DNA of 7,404 bases from Pelagibacteraceae bacterium (GCA_002704145.1 PAFH01000023.1:7284-14687), one strand, 5' to 3'. Shown: positions 1-7,261, counted from the stretch's first letter. The notes: a model not told the origin generated them from the sequence alone. Made by a program: numbers and translations.

Positions 1-32
1 TTTTTATAACTTATATATATCGTAGGTTGAAT
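1..32 (+). promoter_or_regulatory. Leader of the DAHP synthase gene with a possible -10 element
   Basis: This short AT-rich stretch precedes the first gene. TATAAC at 5-10 resembles a sigma-70 -10 element and would give a leader of roughly 15 bases. GTAGG at 22-26 is a weak Shine-Dalgarno-like sequence placed six bases before the ATG at 33. The matching -35 region would lie off the left edge, so the promoter is only suggested. Confidence 0.25.
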
Positions 33-1409
33 ATGAAAAAATGGAACATTAATAATTGGACTAAATTCCCTGCAAAACACTTACCAGTTTATCAGGACAA
101 AAAAGAATTAGATTTAGTGTTAAGTAAAATTAAAAAATATCCACCATTAGTTTTTGCAGGCGAAACTCGTTCTCTTAAAAAAACTTTAGCGGATGTGGTC
201 GATGGTAAAGCATTTTTGCTTCAAGGTGGAGACTGTGCAGAAAGTTTTGCAGAGTTTCATCCTGATAACATACGAGATACTTTAAAAGTAATTTTACAAA
301 TGTCTTTAGTTTTAACCGCTTCAGCATCTGTGCCAGTCGTTAAAATTGGAAGAATTGCTGGGCAATTTTCTAAGCCTAGAAGTGCTCCAACTGAAAAAAA
401 AGATGGAAAAGAGTTACCTAGCTATTTAGGAGATAATATAAATGGAATGGAATTTACAGAAAAAGCAAGAGTACCAGATCCTAAAAGATTATTTAGAGCT
501 TACTCTCAATCAGCATCAACTTTAAATCTATTAAGAGCTTTTTCTCAAGGAGGTTTCGCAGATCTTAGACAGGTTCATTTATGGAACTTAGGATTTATTA
601 AAGATAAAACCAAAGGGAAGTACAGAGAAATTGAAGACAAGATTAGCGATGCTCTGGCTTTTATGGAAGCATGTGGAATTAATTCAGATAATAATAGAAG
701 ACTTAGAACAGTAAACTTTTATACCTCTCATGAAGCTTTACTATTACCTTTTGAAGAAGCTATGACTAGAGTAGACTCAACTACAGGTGAGCATCATGAT
801 ACCTCAGCACATTTTGTTTGGATAGGGGACAGGACTAGGCAGCTTGATGGAGCACATGTTGAATTTTGTAGAGGAATAAAAAATCCTATTGGTTTAAAAT
901 GTGGACCAACTTTAAAACCAGAGGAATTGATAAAGCTTTGTAATATTTTGAATCCTGAGAATGAAGCGGGAAGAATGACACTGATTTCAAGATTTGGATT
1001 TGAAAATGTAGAAAAGTATTTACCGAAATTAATCAAAGCAGTTAAAAAAGAGGGTTTAAAAGTTATCTGGTCATGTGACCCTATGCACGGCAATACAATT
1101 AAAGCTGCGACAGGTTTTAAGACAAGACCTTTTGATAATGTAATTAAGGAAGTAAAGAACTTCTTTGGTGTACATCAAAGCGAGGGTACTTACGCTGGTG
1201 GATTACATGTGGAAATGACGGGACAAGATGTAACAGAATGTACTGGTGGAGCTCAAAAAATTTCTGAAAACGACTTATCAAATCGATACAGAACTCATTG
1301 TGATCCTAGATTGAATGCCAATCAAGCATTAGAGCTTGCTTTCCTGATTTCTGAGGAAATTAAGAAAAACTCAAAATATTCAAAAAAAATTATTCAAGCC
1401 GCGTCTTAA
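33..1409 (+). CDS. aroG: Class II 3-deoxy-D-arabino-heptulosonate 7-phosphate (DAHP) synthase
   Basis: This enzyme condenses phosphoenolpyruvate with erythrose 4-phosphate, the first step of the shikimate pathway to aromatic amino acids; it is cytosolic and metal-dependent. The 458-residue product matches the plant/Mycobacterium class II family in length and motifs: GGDCAESF (65-72), KIGRIAGQFSKPRS, TSHEALLLPFEEAMTR, VWIGDRTRQLDGAHVEF, CDPMHGNT, HVEMTGQDVTEC and HCDPRLNA. Cys68, His352, Glu394 and Asp424 correspond to the metal ligands Cys87, His369, Glu411 and Asp441 of the M. tuberculosis enzyme, with identical 42- and 30-residue spacings between the last three. ATG at 33 is preferred over the in-frame TTG at 27 because a GTAGG lies six bases upstream. 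It is separated from nadE by 51 bases and probably heads the same operon. Function is secure; the symbol varies among species (aroF, aroG, aroH), and allosteric behaviour cannot be read from the sequence. Confidence 0.96.
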   Translation: MKKWNINNWTKFPAKHLPVYQDKKELDLVLSKIKKYPPLVFAGETRSLKKTLADVVDGKAFLLQGGDCAESFAEFHPDNIRDTLKVILQMSLVLTASASVPVVKIGRIAGQFSKPRSAPTEKKDGKELPSYLGDNINGMEFTEKARVPDPKRLFRAYSQSASTLNLLRAFSQGGFADLRQVHLWNLGFIKDKTKGKYREIEDKISDALAFMEACGINSDNNRRLRTVNFYTSHEALLLPFEEAMTRVDSTTGEHHDTSAHFVWIGDRTRQLDGAHVEFCRGIKNPIGLKCGPTLKPEELIKLCNILNPENEAGRMTLISRFGFENVEKYLPKLIKAVKKEGLKVIWSCDPMHGNTIKAATGFKTRPFDNVIKEVKNFFGVHQSEGTYAGGLHVEMTGQDVTECTGGAQKISENDLSNRYRTHCDPRLNANQALELAFLISEEIKKNSKYSKKIIQAAS

Positions 1410-1443
1410 TAATTATTGTAATTATTGAGACATAACCTTAAAA

Positions 1444-1450
1444 GAGAAGG
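1444..1450 (+). promoter_or_regulatory. Ribosome binding site of nadE (decides the start)
   Basis: GAGAAGG is a clear Shine-Dalgarno sequence ending ten bases before the ATG at 1461. It favours that ATG over the in-frame TTG at 1425, which would add twelve residues unlike any NadE N-terminus and would place this site inside the coding region. Confidence 0.6.
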
Positions 1451-1460
1451 TGTATTAATT

Positions 1461-2198
1461 ATGGATGTAAAAAATAGAGCAAATATTATCACTGACTGGA
1501 TAAACAACTATTGCGAGACGACATCATTTAGTCCTAAAGCTTTAGTGGTAGGTATTTCAGGTGGTATAGACTCTTCTGTGGTTAGTACACTATGTGCAAA
1601 CACAGGACGAAAGACAATTGTGTTGACGATGCCAATCAAACAAATAAAATCTCAACATGACTTAAGCTTGGATCATGCAAAATGGTTAAAAGATAAGTTT
1701 AAAAATGTTGATCATCACTTAATCGAAATGGATAAAATATTTGGATCTTTTTCTCAGGTATTAAATAATTTTAATAATGAGCATGGATTTGCAAATTCAA
1801 GAGCTAGATTAAGAATGGCAACTCTTTACCAGGTAGCAGCAGCTAATTCTGGAATTGTAGTTGGAACAGGGAATAAAGTAGAAGATTTTGGCGTTGGCTT
1901 TTATACTAAATATGGTGATGGGGGTGTAGATATATCCCCAATAGCTGATTGTACAAAAACTCAAGTTTGGGAATTAGGAAGACATCTTGGAGTTTCTGAA
2001 AAGATTATTAATTCTCAACCAACTGATGGGTTGTGGGATGACGGTAGAAACGATGTCCAACAACTAGGAATGAGTTATGAAGATCTAGAGAAAGCTATGG
2101 AAAATAAAAATGATCCTAACTATCAAAAATATTTAAAATTAAGAGAAAAAAATTTACACAAAATGAATCCTATACCAGTTTGCAAATTTAATGAATAA
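1461..2198 (+). CDS. nadE: NH3-dependent NAD(+) synthetase
   Basis: NadE adenylates nicotinic acid adenine dinucleotide with ATP and amidates it to NAD, the last step of NAD synthesis, in the cytosol. The 245-residue protein is a single synthetase domain. The N-type ATP-pyrophosphatase loop SGGIDSS is at 33-39, followed by the family signatures GTGNKVEDFG, FYTKYGDGGVDISPIAD and KTQVWELG, and the late lid segment QPTDGLWDDGRNDVQQLG. There is no N-terminal nitrilase (glutaminase) domain, so free ammonia rather than glutamine is the expected nitrogen donor; glutamine-dependent forms are about twice as long. The gene starts at ATG 1461 behind a GAGAAGG site, and its last eight bases overlap the start of cysS, suggesting coupled translation. 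Identification is firm; the ammonia preference is inferred from the missing domain. Confidence 0.94.
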   Translation: MDVKNRANIITDWINNYCETTSFSPKALVVGISGGIDSSVVSTLCANTGRKTIVLTMPIKQIKSQHDLSLDHAKWLKDKFKNVDHHLIEMDKIFGSFSQVLNNFNNEHGFANSRARLRMATLYQVAAANSGIVVGTGNKVEDFGVGFYTKYGDGGVDISPIADCTKTQVWELGRHLGVSEKIINSQPTDGLWDDGRNDVQQLGMSYEDLEKAMENKNDPNYQKYLKLREKNLHKMNPIPVCKFNE

Positions 2199-3543
2199 TT
2201 TACATTTAACAAATTCACTTACTAATAAAAAAGAAATTTTTAATCCAATAAACCCCAAGAAAGTTTCTTTATATGCTTGTGGACCAACAGTTTATGACAA
2301 TCCTCATGTTGGGAACGCACGTGCTTTGGTAGTATTTGATCTTCTTTTTAGAATACTTATAGAAATATATGGTAAGCAAAAAGTTACATATGTAAGAAAT
2401 ATTACTGATATAGACGATAAAATAATTGAAGCTTCAAAAAATAAAAATATTGATATTTCAGATTTAACAAAAACGATTACTAAAAAATTTCACAATGATT
2501 GTGAGTCTTTATTTTGCTTAAAGCCAACTAAAGAACCAAGAGCAACTGATCATGTTATTGGTATGATTGAAATGATAGAACAATTAATTAACAAAAAAGC
2601 TGCTTACGAGATTGAAGGTCATGTATATTTCTCAGTAGCCTCATTTAAAGAGTATGGAAAACTTTCAAATAAAAATCCAGATGATCTTAAAGTTGGTGCT
2701 AGAGTAGAAGTATCAAAACTAAAAAAAGATCCACTAGATTTTGTTCTTTGGAAACCTTCAAATAAAGATGATCCTGGCTGGGACTCACCTTGGGGAAGAG
2801 GTAGACCTGGATGGCATTTAGAGTGCTCAGTTATGAGTGAAAAATACTTAGGTAAAAATTTTGATATACACGGTGGAGGACTAGATTTAATTTTTCCTCA
2901 CCATGAAAATGAAATTGCCCAGTCGTGCGTTTATAATGAAACAGATAAATTTGCTAACTATTGGGTGCATAATGGTTTTGTAACTATGAAAAAAGAAAAA
3001 ATGTCAAAATCACTCGGAAATATAACGACAATAGAAGAAGCTACAAAAAAATATTCAGGTCAAGTCGTTCGATTATCTCTCTTAAGCGCACAATACAAAC
3101 AACCATTAGACTGGAACAGTGACTTACTCATTGAACAATCTAAAACTTTAGATAAATGGTATTTAATGTATTCTTCTGATGTAAGTGAAAAAACACCTGA
3201 TTGTTTTAATGATTTATTAGACGATATGAATACGCCACTTTATATTTCTAAATTACATGAGTTATATCAACAATCACAAAACGGAGATAAAGATAAAAAA
3301 AAGGAGTTTAACAAAGCGTGTCGTTTAATTGGATTATTTAGTGAAACTAACGAAAAAAGAGCTGAATATAAAAAAAGTAAAGTTACAATCTCAGAAGAAA
3401 ATATATTAAGTAAAATTAAAGATCGTGAAGAAGCTAAAAAAGCAGGTGATTATAAACTAGCTGATCTGATTAGAGATGATTTAAATAAAGAGGGTATTGA
3501 TATAAAAGATGAAAAGGGTAAAACGACTTGGAATTATAAATGA
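2191..3543 (+). CDS. cysS: Cysteinyl-tRNA synthetase
   Basis: This cytosolic class I aminoacyl-tRNA synthetase charges tRNA-Cys with cysteine. The 450-residue protein has the usual family length (E. coli 461). The HIGH-type signature appears as HVGN (39-42) within CGPTVYDNPHVGNAR, the form common in alphaproteobacteria, and KMSKS is exact at 270-274. The substrate-discriminating zinc site is complete: Cys30, Cys212 (in WHLECSVMS), His237 and Glu241 (in FPHHENEIAQS) align with E. coli Cys28, Cys209, His234 and Glu238, with the same 25- and 4-residue spacings. TDIDDKII and DPLDFVLWKPS are further family blocks. The C-terminal part is the helical tRNA-binding region, ending in a short charged tail. 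It overlaps nadE by eight bases and cimA by four (ATGA), consistent with one mRNA and coupled translation. Confidence 0.97.
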   Translation: MNNLHLTNSLTNKKEIFNPINPKKVSLYACGPTVYDNPHVGNARALVVFDLLFRILIEIYGKQKVTYVRNITDIDDKIIEASKNKNIDISDLTKTITKKFHNDCESLFCLKPTKEPRATDHVIGMIEMIEQLINKKAAYEIEGHVYFSVASFKEYGKLSNKNPDDLKVGARVEVSKLKKDPLDFVLWKPSNKDDPGWDSPWGRGRPGWHLECSVMSEKYLGKNFDIHGGGLDLIFPHHENEIAQSCVYNETDKFANYWVHNGFVTMKKEKMSKSLGNITTIEEATKKYSGQVVRLSLLSAQYKQPLDWNSDLLIEQSKTLDKWYLMYSSDVSEKTPDCFNDLLDDMNTPLYISKLHELYQQSQNGDKDKKKEFNKACRLIGLFSETNEKRAEYKKSKVTISEENILSKIKDREEAKKAGDYKLADLIRDDLNKEGIDIKDEKGKTTWNYK

Positions 3544-5144
3544 GCAAAGAAAAGATATATATATTTGACACTACTTTAAGGGATGGTGCACAAACGGAGG
3601 GAGTTGATTTTTCAGTCGAAGATAAGAATAAAATTGCAAAAATTTTATCAAACATTGGAGTAGACTATATAGAAGGTGGTTGGCCTGGAGCAAATCCTAT
3701 TGATAACGAATTTTTTGATAACTCTCCTAATCTTGGAAACTCGAAATTTACAGCTTTTGGGATGACAAAGAAGAATGGAGTCAGTGCAGATAATGATCCA
3801 AATATATCTTCTTTAATAAACACAGGTTGTAAAACAGTTTGCGTTGTAGGAAAAACTTGGGATTTTCATGTAAAAACTGCTCTAGGGATTAAAAATGAGG
3901 AAAATTTAAAAAATATAAAAGAAACAGCTCAGCATTTTATAAAAAATAAAAAAGAATTTCTTTTTGACGCTGAACATTTTTTTGATGGATATAAGAATAA
4001 TCCTAAATATGCTCTTGATTGCTTAAAACAAGCTTATGATGAAGGAGCTAGATGGGTAGTTCTATGTGATACTAATGGCGGAACTTTACCTAATGAGGTT
4101 GGAGAGATAGTAAATAAAGTTACTAAAGTGATACCAGGAAAAAATTTAGGTATACATGCACATAATGATACTGAAAATGCTGTAAGCAATTCATTAACCG
4201 CTGTATTAGCTGGAGCAAGGCAAATACAAGGAACAATAAATGGTTTGGGTGAAAGATGCGGTAATGCAAATTTAATTTCTATTATTCCAACACTTTTTTT
4301 AAAAAAAACTTTTAGTGATAAATTTGATTTAAATATAAACAAAGAGAAACTGTCTTCGTTAACTGAATGTTCAAGATTTTTAGATGAAGTCCTTAATAAA
4401 AAACCTAATAAAAATATGGCCTATGTTGGAGGATCCGCATTTTCACACAAAGGGGGACTACATGTATCAGCAGTTAAAAAAGATCCAAAAACATATGAAC
4501 ACATAGACCCTAAAGCAGTCGGTAATCATAGAAATATCATTGTTTCAAATCAAGCAGGCAGATCAAATATTATCTCAAGACTTGAAAATTATGGAATAAA
4601 AATTGACTCTAAAGATCCAAAAGTTCAGAAGATTTTAAACGAAGTTAAAGAAAGAGAGTTTACAGGCTACTCGTATGATGGTGCAGATGCATCATTTGAG
4701 CTTTTAGCAAATAAATTATTAGGGAAATTACCTGAGTACCTAAAAGTTAAAAATTATAATGTTAATGTTAAAAAAGATAGTGCTTTAAAAACTACAGCTG
4801 AAGTTACTTTTATTATTGATGGAAAAGAAATTCATTGTAGCGGACAAGGAAATGGTCCCGTAAATGCATTAGATAATGCAATCAGATCAAACTTTAGAAA
4901 AGTAGAAAAATATTATAAATATTTCTCGGATTTAAAACTTTTAGATTACAAGGTAAGAATTCTTAATACAGGGACTGGTGCCACAACAAGAGTATTAATT
5001 GAAAGCACAGATAAAAGTGGAAAAAGTTGGTTTACGATAGGTGTTTCACAAAATATAATTGAAGCATCATTTAAAGCACTAATTGATAGCCTAGAATATA
5101 AACTGTTCAAAGAAAAAGCTCCAGCCAATATACATGAAAAATAA
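3540..5144 (+). CDS. cimA: (R)-citramalate synthase
   Basis: The enzyme condenses pyruvate with acetyl-CoA to (R)-citramalate, opening the threonine-independent route to 2-oxobutyrate and isoleucine. The 534-residue protein begins with the DRE-TIM metallolyase domain: DTTLRDGAQTEG (10-21) with Arg14 and metal ligand Asp15, then HAHNDTENA with His206 and His208, and GLGERCGNAN with Asn242 as probable fourth ligand. YIEGGWPGANPID and VVGKTWDFHV are blocks I associate with the long CimA family (TIGR00977) rather than LeuA, NifV or HMG-CoA lyase. From about residue 390 a C-terminal LeuA-type dimerisation/allosteric domain follows (HCSGQGNGPVNALDNAI, NTGTGATTRVLIE), the site where relatives bind a feedback inhibitor. 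Its ATG overlaps the cysS stop as ATGA, and its end overlaps the next gene by eleven bases. The remaining doubt is substrate: the related 2-isopropylmalate synthase catalyses a similar reaction. Confidence 0.92.
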   Translation: MSKEKIYIFDTTLRDGAQTEGVDFSVEDKNKIAKILSNIGVDYIEGGWPGANPIDNEFFDNSPNLGNSKFTAFGMTKKNGVSADNDPNISSLINTGCKTVCVVGKTWDFHVKTALGIKNEENLKNIKETAQHFIKNKKEFLFDAEHFFDGYKNNPKYALDCLKQAYDEGARWVVLCDTNGGTLPNEVGEIVNKVTKVIPGKNLGIHAHNDTENAVSNSLTAVLAGARQIQGTINGLGERCGNANLISIIPTLFLKKTFSDKFDLNINKEKLSSLTECSRFLDEVLNKKPNKNMAYVGGSAFSHKGGLHVSAVKKDPKTYEHIDPKAVGNHRNIIVSNQAGRSNIISRLENYGIKIDSKDPKVQKILNEVKEREFTGYSYDGADASFELLANKLLGKLPEYLKVKNYNVNVKKDSALKTTAEVTFIIDGKEIHCSGQGNGPVNALDNAIRSNFRKVEKYYKYFSDLKLLDYKVRILNTGTGATTRVLIESTDKSGKSWFTIGVSQNIIEASFKALIDSLEYKLFKEKAPANIHEK

Positions 5145-5862
5145 ATATGGTTTTATTTTGGTCAAACCACAAATTGGAGAAAATGTTGGAGCTTCAGCTA
5201 GAGCGCTTAAGAATTTTGGATTTAAAAATTTGATAATTACCCAACCTAGAGACGCGTGGCCAAATGAAAAAGCCAAAGCAACTTCTGTAGGTGCAATTGA
5301 TGTTTTAAAAAATGCGAAAATATTTGATAATACAAATCAAGCAATTCAAAAATTTGATGTTATTTTTTCATTTAGCGCAAGAAAAAGAGATTTAAATAAA
5401 AAACATATTGGTATTAATGATTTTTTAAGAATATTAAAAAAGACTAACGGAAAAAAAATTGGTTTGATGTTTGGGTCTGAGGCCTCCGGATTAAGTAATT
5501 ACGATTTATCTTTTTCTAATTATGTTGTACAAATTCCTGCAGCTCCTAAATTTAAGTCAATAAATTTATCTCATTCAGTTTTTTTAATTAGTTACGAAAT
5601 ATTTAAATTAAATAATTTTAGACTGATAAAACAATCAAATTTTGATAAAAAAATTGGTAAAAAAGGAAATATTATGTCAGTGTTAAATCTTTTAAAATCT
5701 AATTTGAATAAAAAAGATTTTTTCAAACCACTAGAAAAGAGAACCTCGATGCTAATTAACATAAATAATCTTTTTTACAGAATGGAGCCAAACGATAAAG
5801 AATTGAGGATTTTAGCTAGTATAATAGGTACTCTAAGTAGAAATAAAAAAAAGCATAATTGA
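5134..5862 (+). CDS. trmJ: SPOUT-family tRNA/rRNA methyltransferase, TrmJ type
   Basis: Members of this family (TrmH family group 1, E. coli TrmJ/LasT) are dimeric, trefoil-knotted enzymes that 2'-O-methylate ribose using SAM; TrmJ acts on position 32 of certain tRNAs. The 242-residue length matches E. coli TrmJ (about 246). The three SPOUT motifs are visible: [14 protein letters not shown] (17-30, with Asn17 and the likely catalytic Arg23), [12 protein letters not shown] (111-122), and [16 protein letters not shown] (134-149, with Ser142 and Asn144). Motif 2 reads GSE where E. coli TrmJ has GRE, so Ser115 replaces an arginine. The C-terminal third is Lys/Asn-rich and poorly recognisable, as usual for the helical extension. 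It begins eleven bases inside cimA, so it probably shares that mRNA. Fold and reaction are confident; the exact target RNA and position are not, so the symbol is provisional. Confidence 0.82.
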   Translation: MKNKYGFILVKPQIGENVGASARALKNFGFKNLIITQPRDAWPNEKAKATSVGAIDVLKNAKIFDNTNQAIQKFDVIFSFSARKRDLNKKHIGINDFLRILKKTNGKKIGLMFGSEASGLSNYDLSFSNYVVQIPAAPKFKSINLSHSVFLISYEIFKLNNFRLIKQSNFDKKIGKKGNIMSVLNLLKSNLNKKDFFKPLEKRTSMLININNLFYRMEPNDKELRILASIIGTLSRNKKKHN

Positions 5863-5886
5863 CAATTACCCCCTAAACCTTGTAAA
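5859..5886 (+). promoter_or_regulatory. Candidate sigma-70 promoter for rpsD
   Basis: TTGACA at 5859-5864 is a perfect -35 hexamer, followed after 16 bases by TGTAAA at 5881-5886, matching the -10 consensus at four of six positions including T1 and A4A5. Transcription would start near 5893, only about seven bases before the rpsD ATG, so the transcript would be almost leaderless. No purine-rich ribosome binding site precedes that ATG, which fits. The -35 overlaps the TGA stop of the TrmJ-type gene. Chance occurrence in AT-rich DNA is possible, although TTGACA is not itself extremely AT-rich. Confidence 0.4.
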
Positions 5887-5899
5887 CCCGTTTCAAATA

Positions 5900-6517
5900 A
5901 TGACAAAAAGAATAAAATCAAAACACAAAGTTGATCGAAGACTTAAAGCTAATTTATGGGGAAGACCTAAAAGTCCTTTTAACTCTAGGGCTTACCCTCC
6001 GGGACAACACGGGCAAAACAAAAAAGGTAAACCAACTGATTACGGAACTCAGCTTCAAGCCAAGCAAAAACTCAAAGCTTATTATGGCAATATCAATGAA
6101 AGACAATTCAGAAATATCTATAGAAAAGCTTTAGCTAAAAAAGGAGATACTACAGAAAATTTAATATCTTTACTTGAGAGAAGGTTGGACACTGTTATTT
6201 ATAGAGCAAAGTTTGCGACAACAGTATTTTCTGCAAGACAAATGATCAACCACGGACACATAACAGTTAACAAAAAAAGAGTTAATATATCTAGCTACTT
6301 GGTTAAAGATACTGATTTAATAGAAGTTAGAGAAAAATCAAAAAAACTAACTGTAGTAGAAGGAGCTCTTCAAAGCAAAGAGAGAGATGTACCAGAGTAC
6401 ATACAACTCGATGATAAAAATAAATCCGCTAAGTTAGTCAGAGTTCCAAAATTTTCTGAAGTTCCATATCCAGTTATAATGGAACCAAATCTTGTTATCG
6501 AATATTATTCTAGATAA
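5900..6517 (+). CDS. rpsD: 30S ribosomal protein S4
   Basis: S4 is a primary 16S rRNA-binding protein that nucleates assembly of the 30S body and contributes to decoding accuracy. The 205-residue product has the standard bacterial length. The N-terminal domain contains [15 protein letters not shown] and the helical block [20 protein letters not shown]. The S4 RNA-binding domain (about 95-155) follows with [35 protein letters not shown] and DLIEV; the C-terminus ends in [18 protein letters not shown]. There is no cysteine in the protein, so this is the zinc-free form. It stands outside any ribosomal-protein operon here, 37 bases downstream of the TrmJ-type gene and apparently with its own promoter. 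Its TAA stop is followed immediately by the TTG of the next gene. Base composition over its first half is about 35% G+C by hand count, well above the next gene. Confidence 0.98.
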   Translation: MTKRIKSKHKVDRRLKANLWGRPKSPFNSRAYPPGQHGQNKKGKPTDYGTQLQAKQKLKAYYGNINERQFRNIYRKALAKKGDTTENLISLLERRLDTVIYRAKFATTVFSARQMINHGHITVNKKRVNISSYLVKDTDLIEVREKSKKLTVVEGALQSKERDVPEYIQLDDKNKSAKLVRVPKFSEVPYPVIMEPNLVIEYYSR

Positions 6518-7261
6518 TTGAATTTCTTCAGTTTATTCAAAAGAAATCTATTTTATAAATTTAAAAAAAAAATTAATATTGATAATAATAATCTAAAAAA
6601 TAAGTCATTAGACGAATTGTTTTTTTATTTTGGTAGCGATAAAGCCAATTATATAAGCAAAGGTAAATCAGAGTCTCACGGATTTTCAAAATTTTACATT
6701 AAACATTTAAATCAAATTAGAGAAAAAAATATTAATATACTAGAAATAGGTTCATTTGAAGGTGCATCTGCAGCTGCATTTTTAAAATATTTTTATAACT
6801 CGAAAATTATTTGTCTTGATATTAATATTTCAAAATTTATTTATTCATCAAAAAAAATAAAAGTTTTTGGTTTAGATATTAAAAACAGATCCGAGGTAAA
6901 AAAAATACTAAGTAAAATTAATAATAATTTAGATATAAATTTTTTTGACATAATTATAGATGATGGGTCTCATAATTTAAGTGATATGTTATTAAGTTTT
7001 AAAATTTTTTTTAAGTATCTTAATAAAGGAGGAACATTTGTTATAGAAGATTTTAAATTTCCTAACTACTACAAGCGTAATAAAAATATAGATCATGCTC
7101 TTTTTGATGAAGTTATAAAAAATTTAAATAAAAAAATTGTTTTTAAATCCAGTATTTTGACTAAAGAGGATCAGCTTTTTTTTCATGATAATATTCAAAA
7201 GATTTCAGTTTATAAAGGGAATTTAAATAATTCTGATATTTGTTTTATCAAAAAATTTTAA
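6518..7261 (+). CDS. Class I SAM-dependent methyltransferase, possibly a metal-dependent sugar O-methyltransferase
   Basis: I do not recognise this as a named gene, but the Rossmann methyltransferase fold is clear in its 247 residues. Motif I is [11 protein letters not shown] (74-84), Asp101 ends the second strand (IICLDIN), Asp119 is a likely adenine-side acid, and [10 protein letters not shown] (142-151) and GGTFVIEDF (170-178) follow. A preceding YFGSDKANY block resembles N-terminal segments of TylF/MycE/CmcI-like enzymes. Asp148, His151, Glu176 and Asp177 reproduce the spacing of MycE's metal ligands and base as I recall them (Asp275, His278, Glu303, Asp304). There is no signal peptide or membrane segment. 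The start is uncertain: TTG at 6518 touches the rpsD stop and has no ribosome binding site; another TTG at 6617 would give 215 residues, and no in-frame ATG precedes Met156. G+C is about 19% by hand count, suggesting transfer or relaxed constraint. The natural substrate is unknown; a surface glycan sugar is a guess. Confidence 0.72.
   Translation: MNFFSLFKRNLFYKFKKKINIDNNNLKNKSLDELFFYFGSDKANYISKGKSESHGFSKFYIKHLNQIREKNINILEIGSFEGASAAAFLKYFYNSKIICLDINISKFIYSSKKIKVFGLDIKNRSEVKKILSKINNNLDINFFDIIIDDGSHNLSDMLLSFKIFFKYLNKGGTFVIEDFKFPNYYKRNKNIDHALFDEVIKNLNKKIVFKSSILTKEDQLFFHDNIQKISVYKGNLNNSDICFIKKF

Noticed and set aside
794..1093. Open frame of 99 codons on the - strand inside the DAHP synthase gene
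   Set aside because: It lies wholly within a well-conserved gene, shows no recognisable domain and has no ribosome binding site; it is a shadow of the coding strand.
1410..1430. Short tandem repeat AATTATTG-T-AATTATTG after the DAHP synthase stop, considered as an operator or promoter
   Set aside because: It is low-complexity AT sequence; a TTGAGA at 1425-1430 has no acceptable -10 at 16-18 bases, so I do not call a promoter.
1425..1460. TTG start giving NadE twelve extra residues
   Set aside because: The extension contains the Shine-Dalgarno sequence for the ATG at 1461 and does not resemble NadE N-termini.
2307..2318. HVGN in place of HIGH in CysRS as a possible inactivating change
   Set aside because: HxGN forms are normal in alphaproteobacterial CysRS, and the zinc ligands and KMSKS are all intact.
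4291..4314. T7A8 tract inside cimA as a possible programmed slippage or sequencing-error site
   Set aside because: The CimA frame continues unbroken through it and the flanking sequence on both sides is family-typical, so there is no sign of a frameshift. Such tracts are expected at this base composition.
4034..4342. Open frame of 102 codons on the - strand inside cimA
   Set aside because: It is antisense to the conserved catalytic region and has no family resemblance; AT-rich coding with few antisense stops explains it.
5931..6134. Second + strand open frame of 67 codons inside rpsD
   Set aside because: It is out of frame with a universally conserved ribosomal protein, has no start signal and resembles no known protein.
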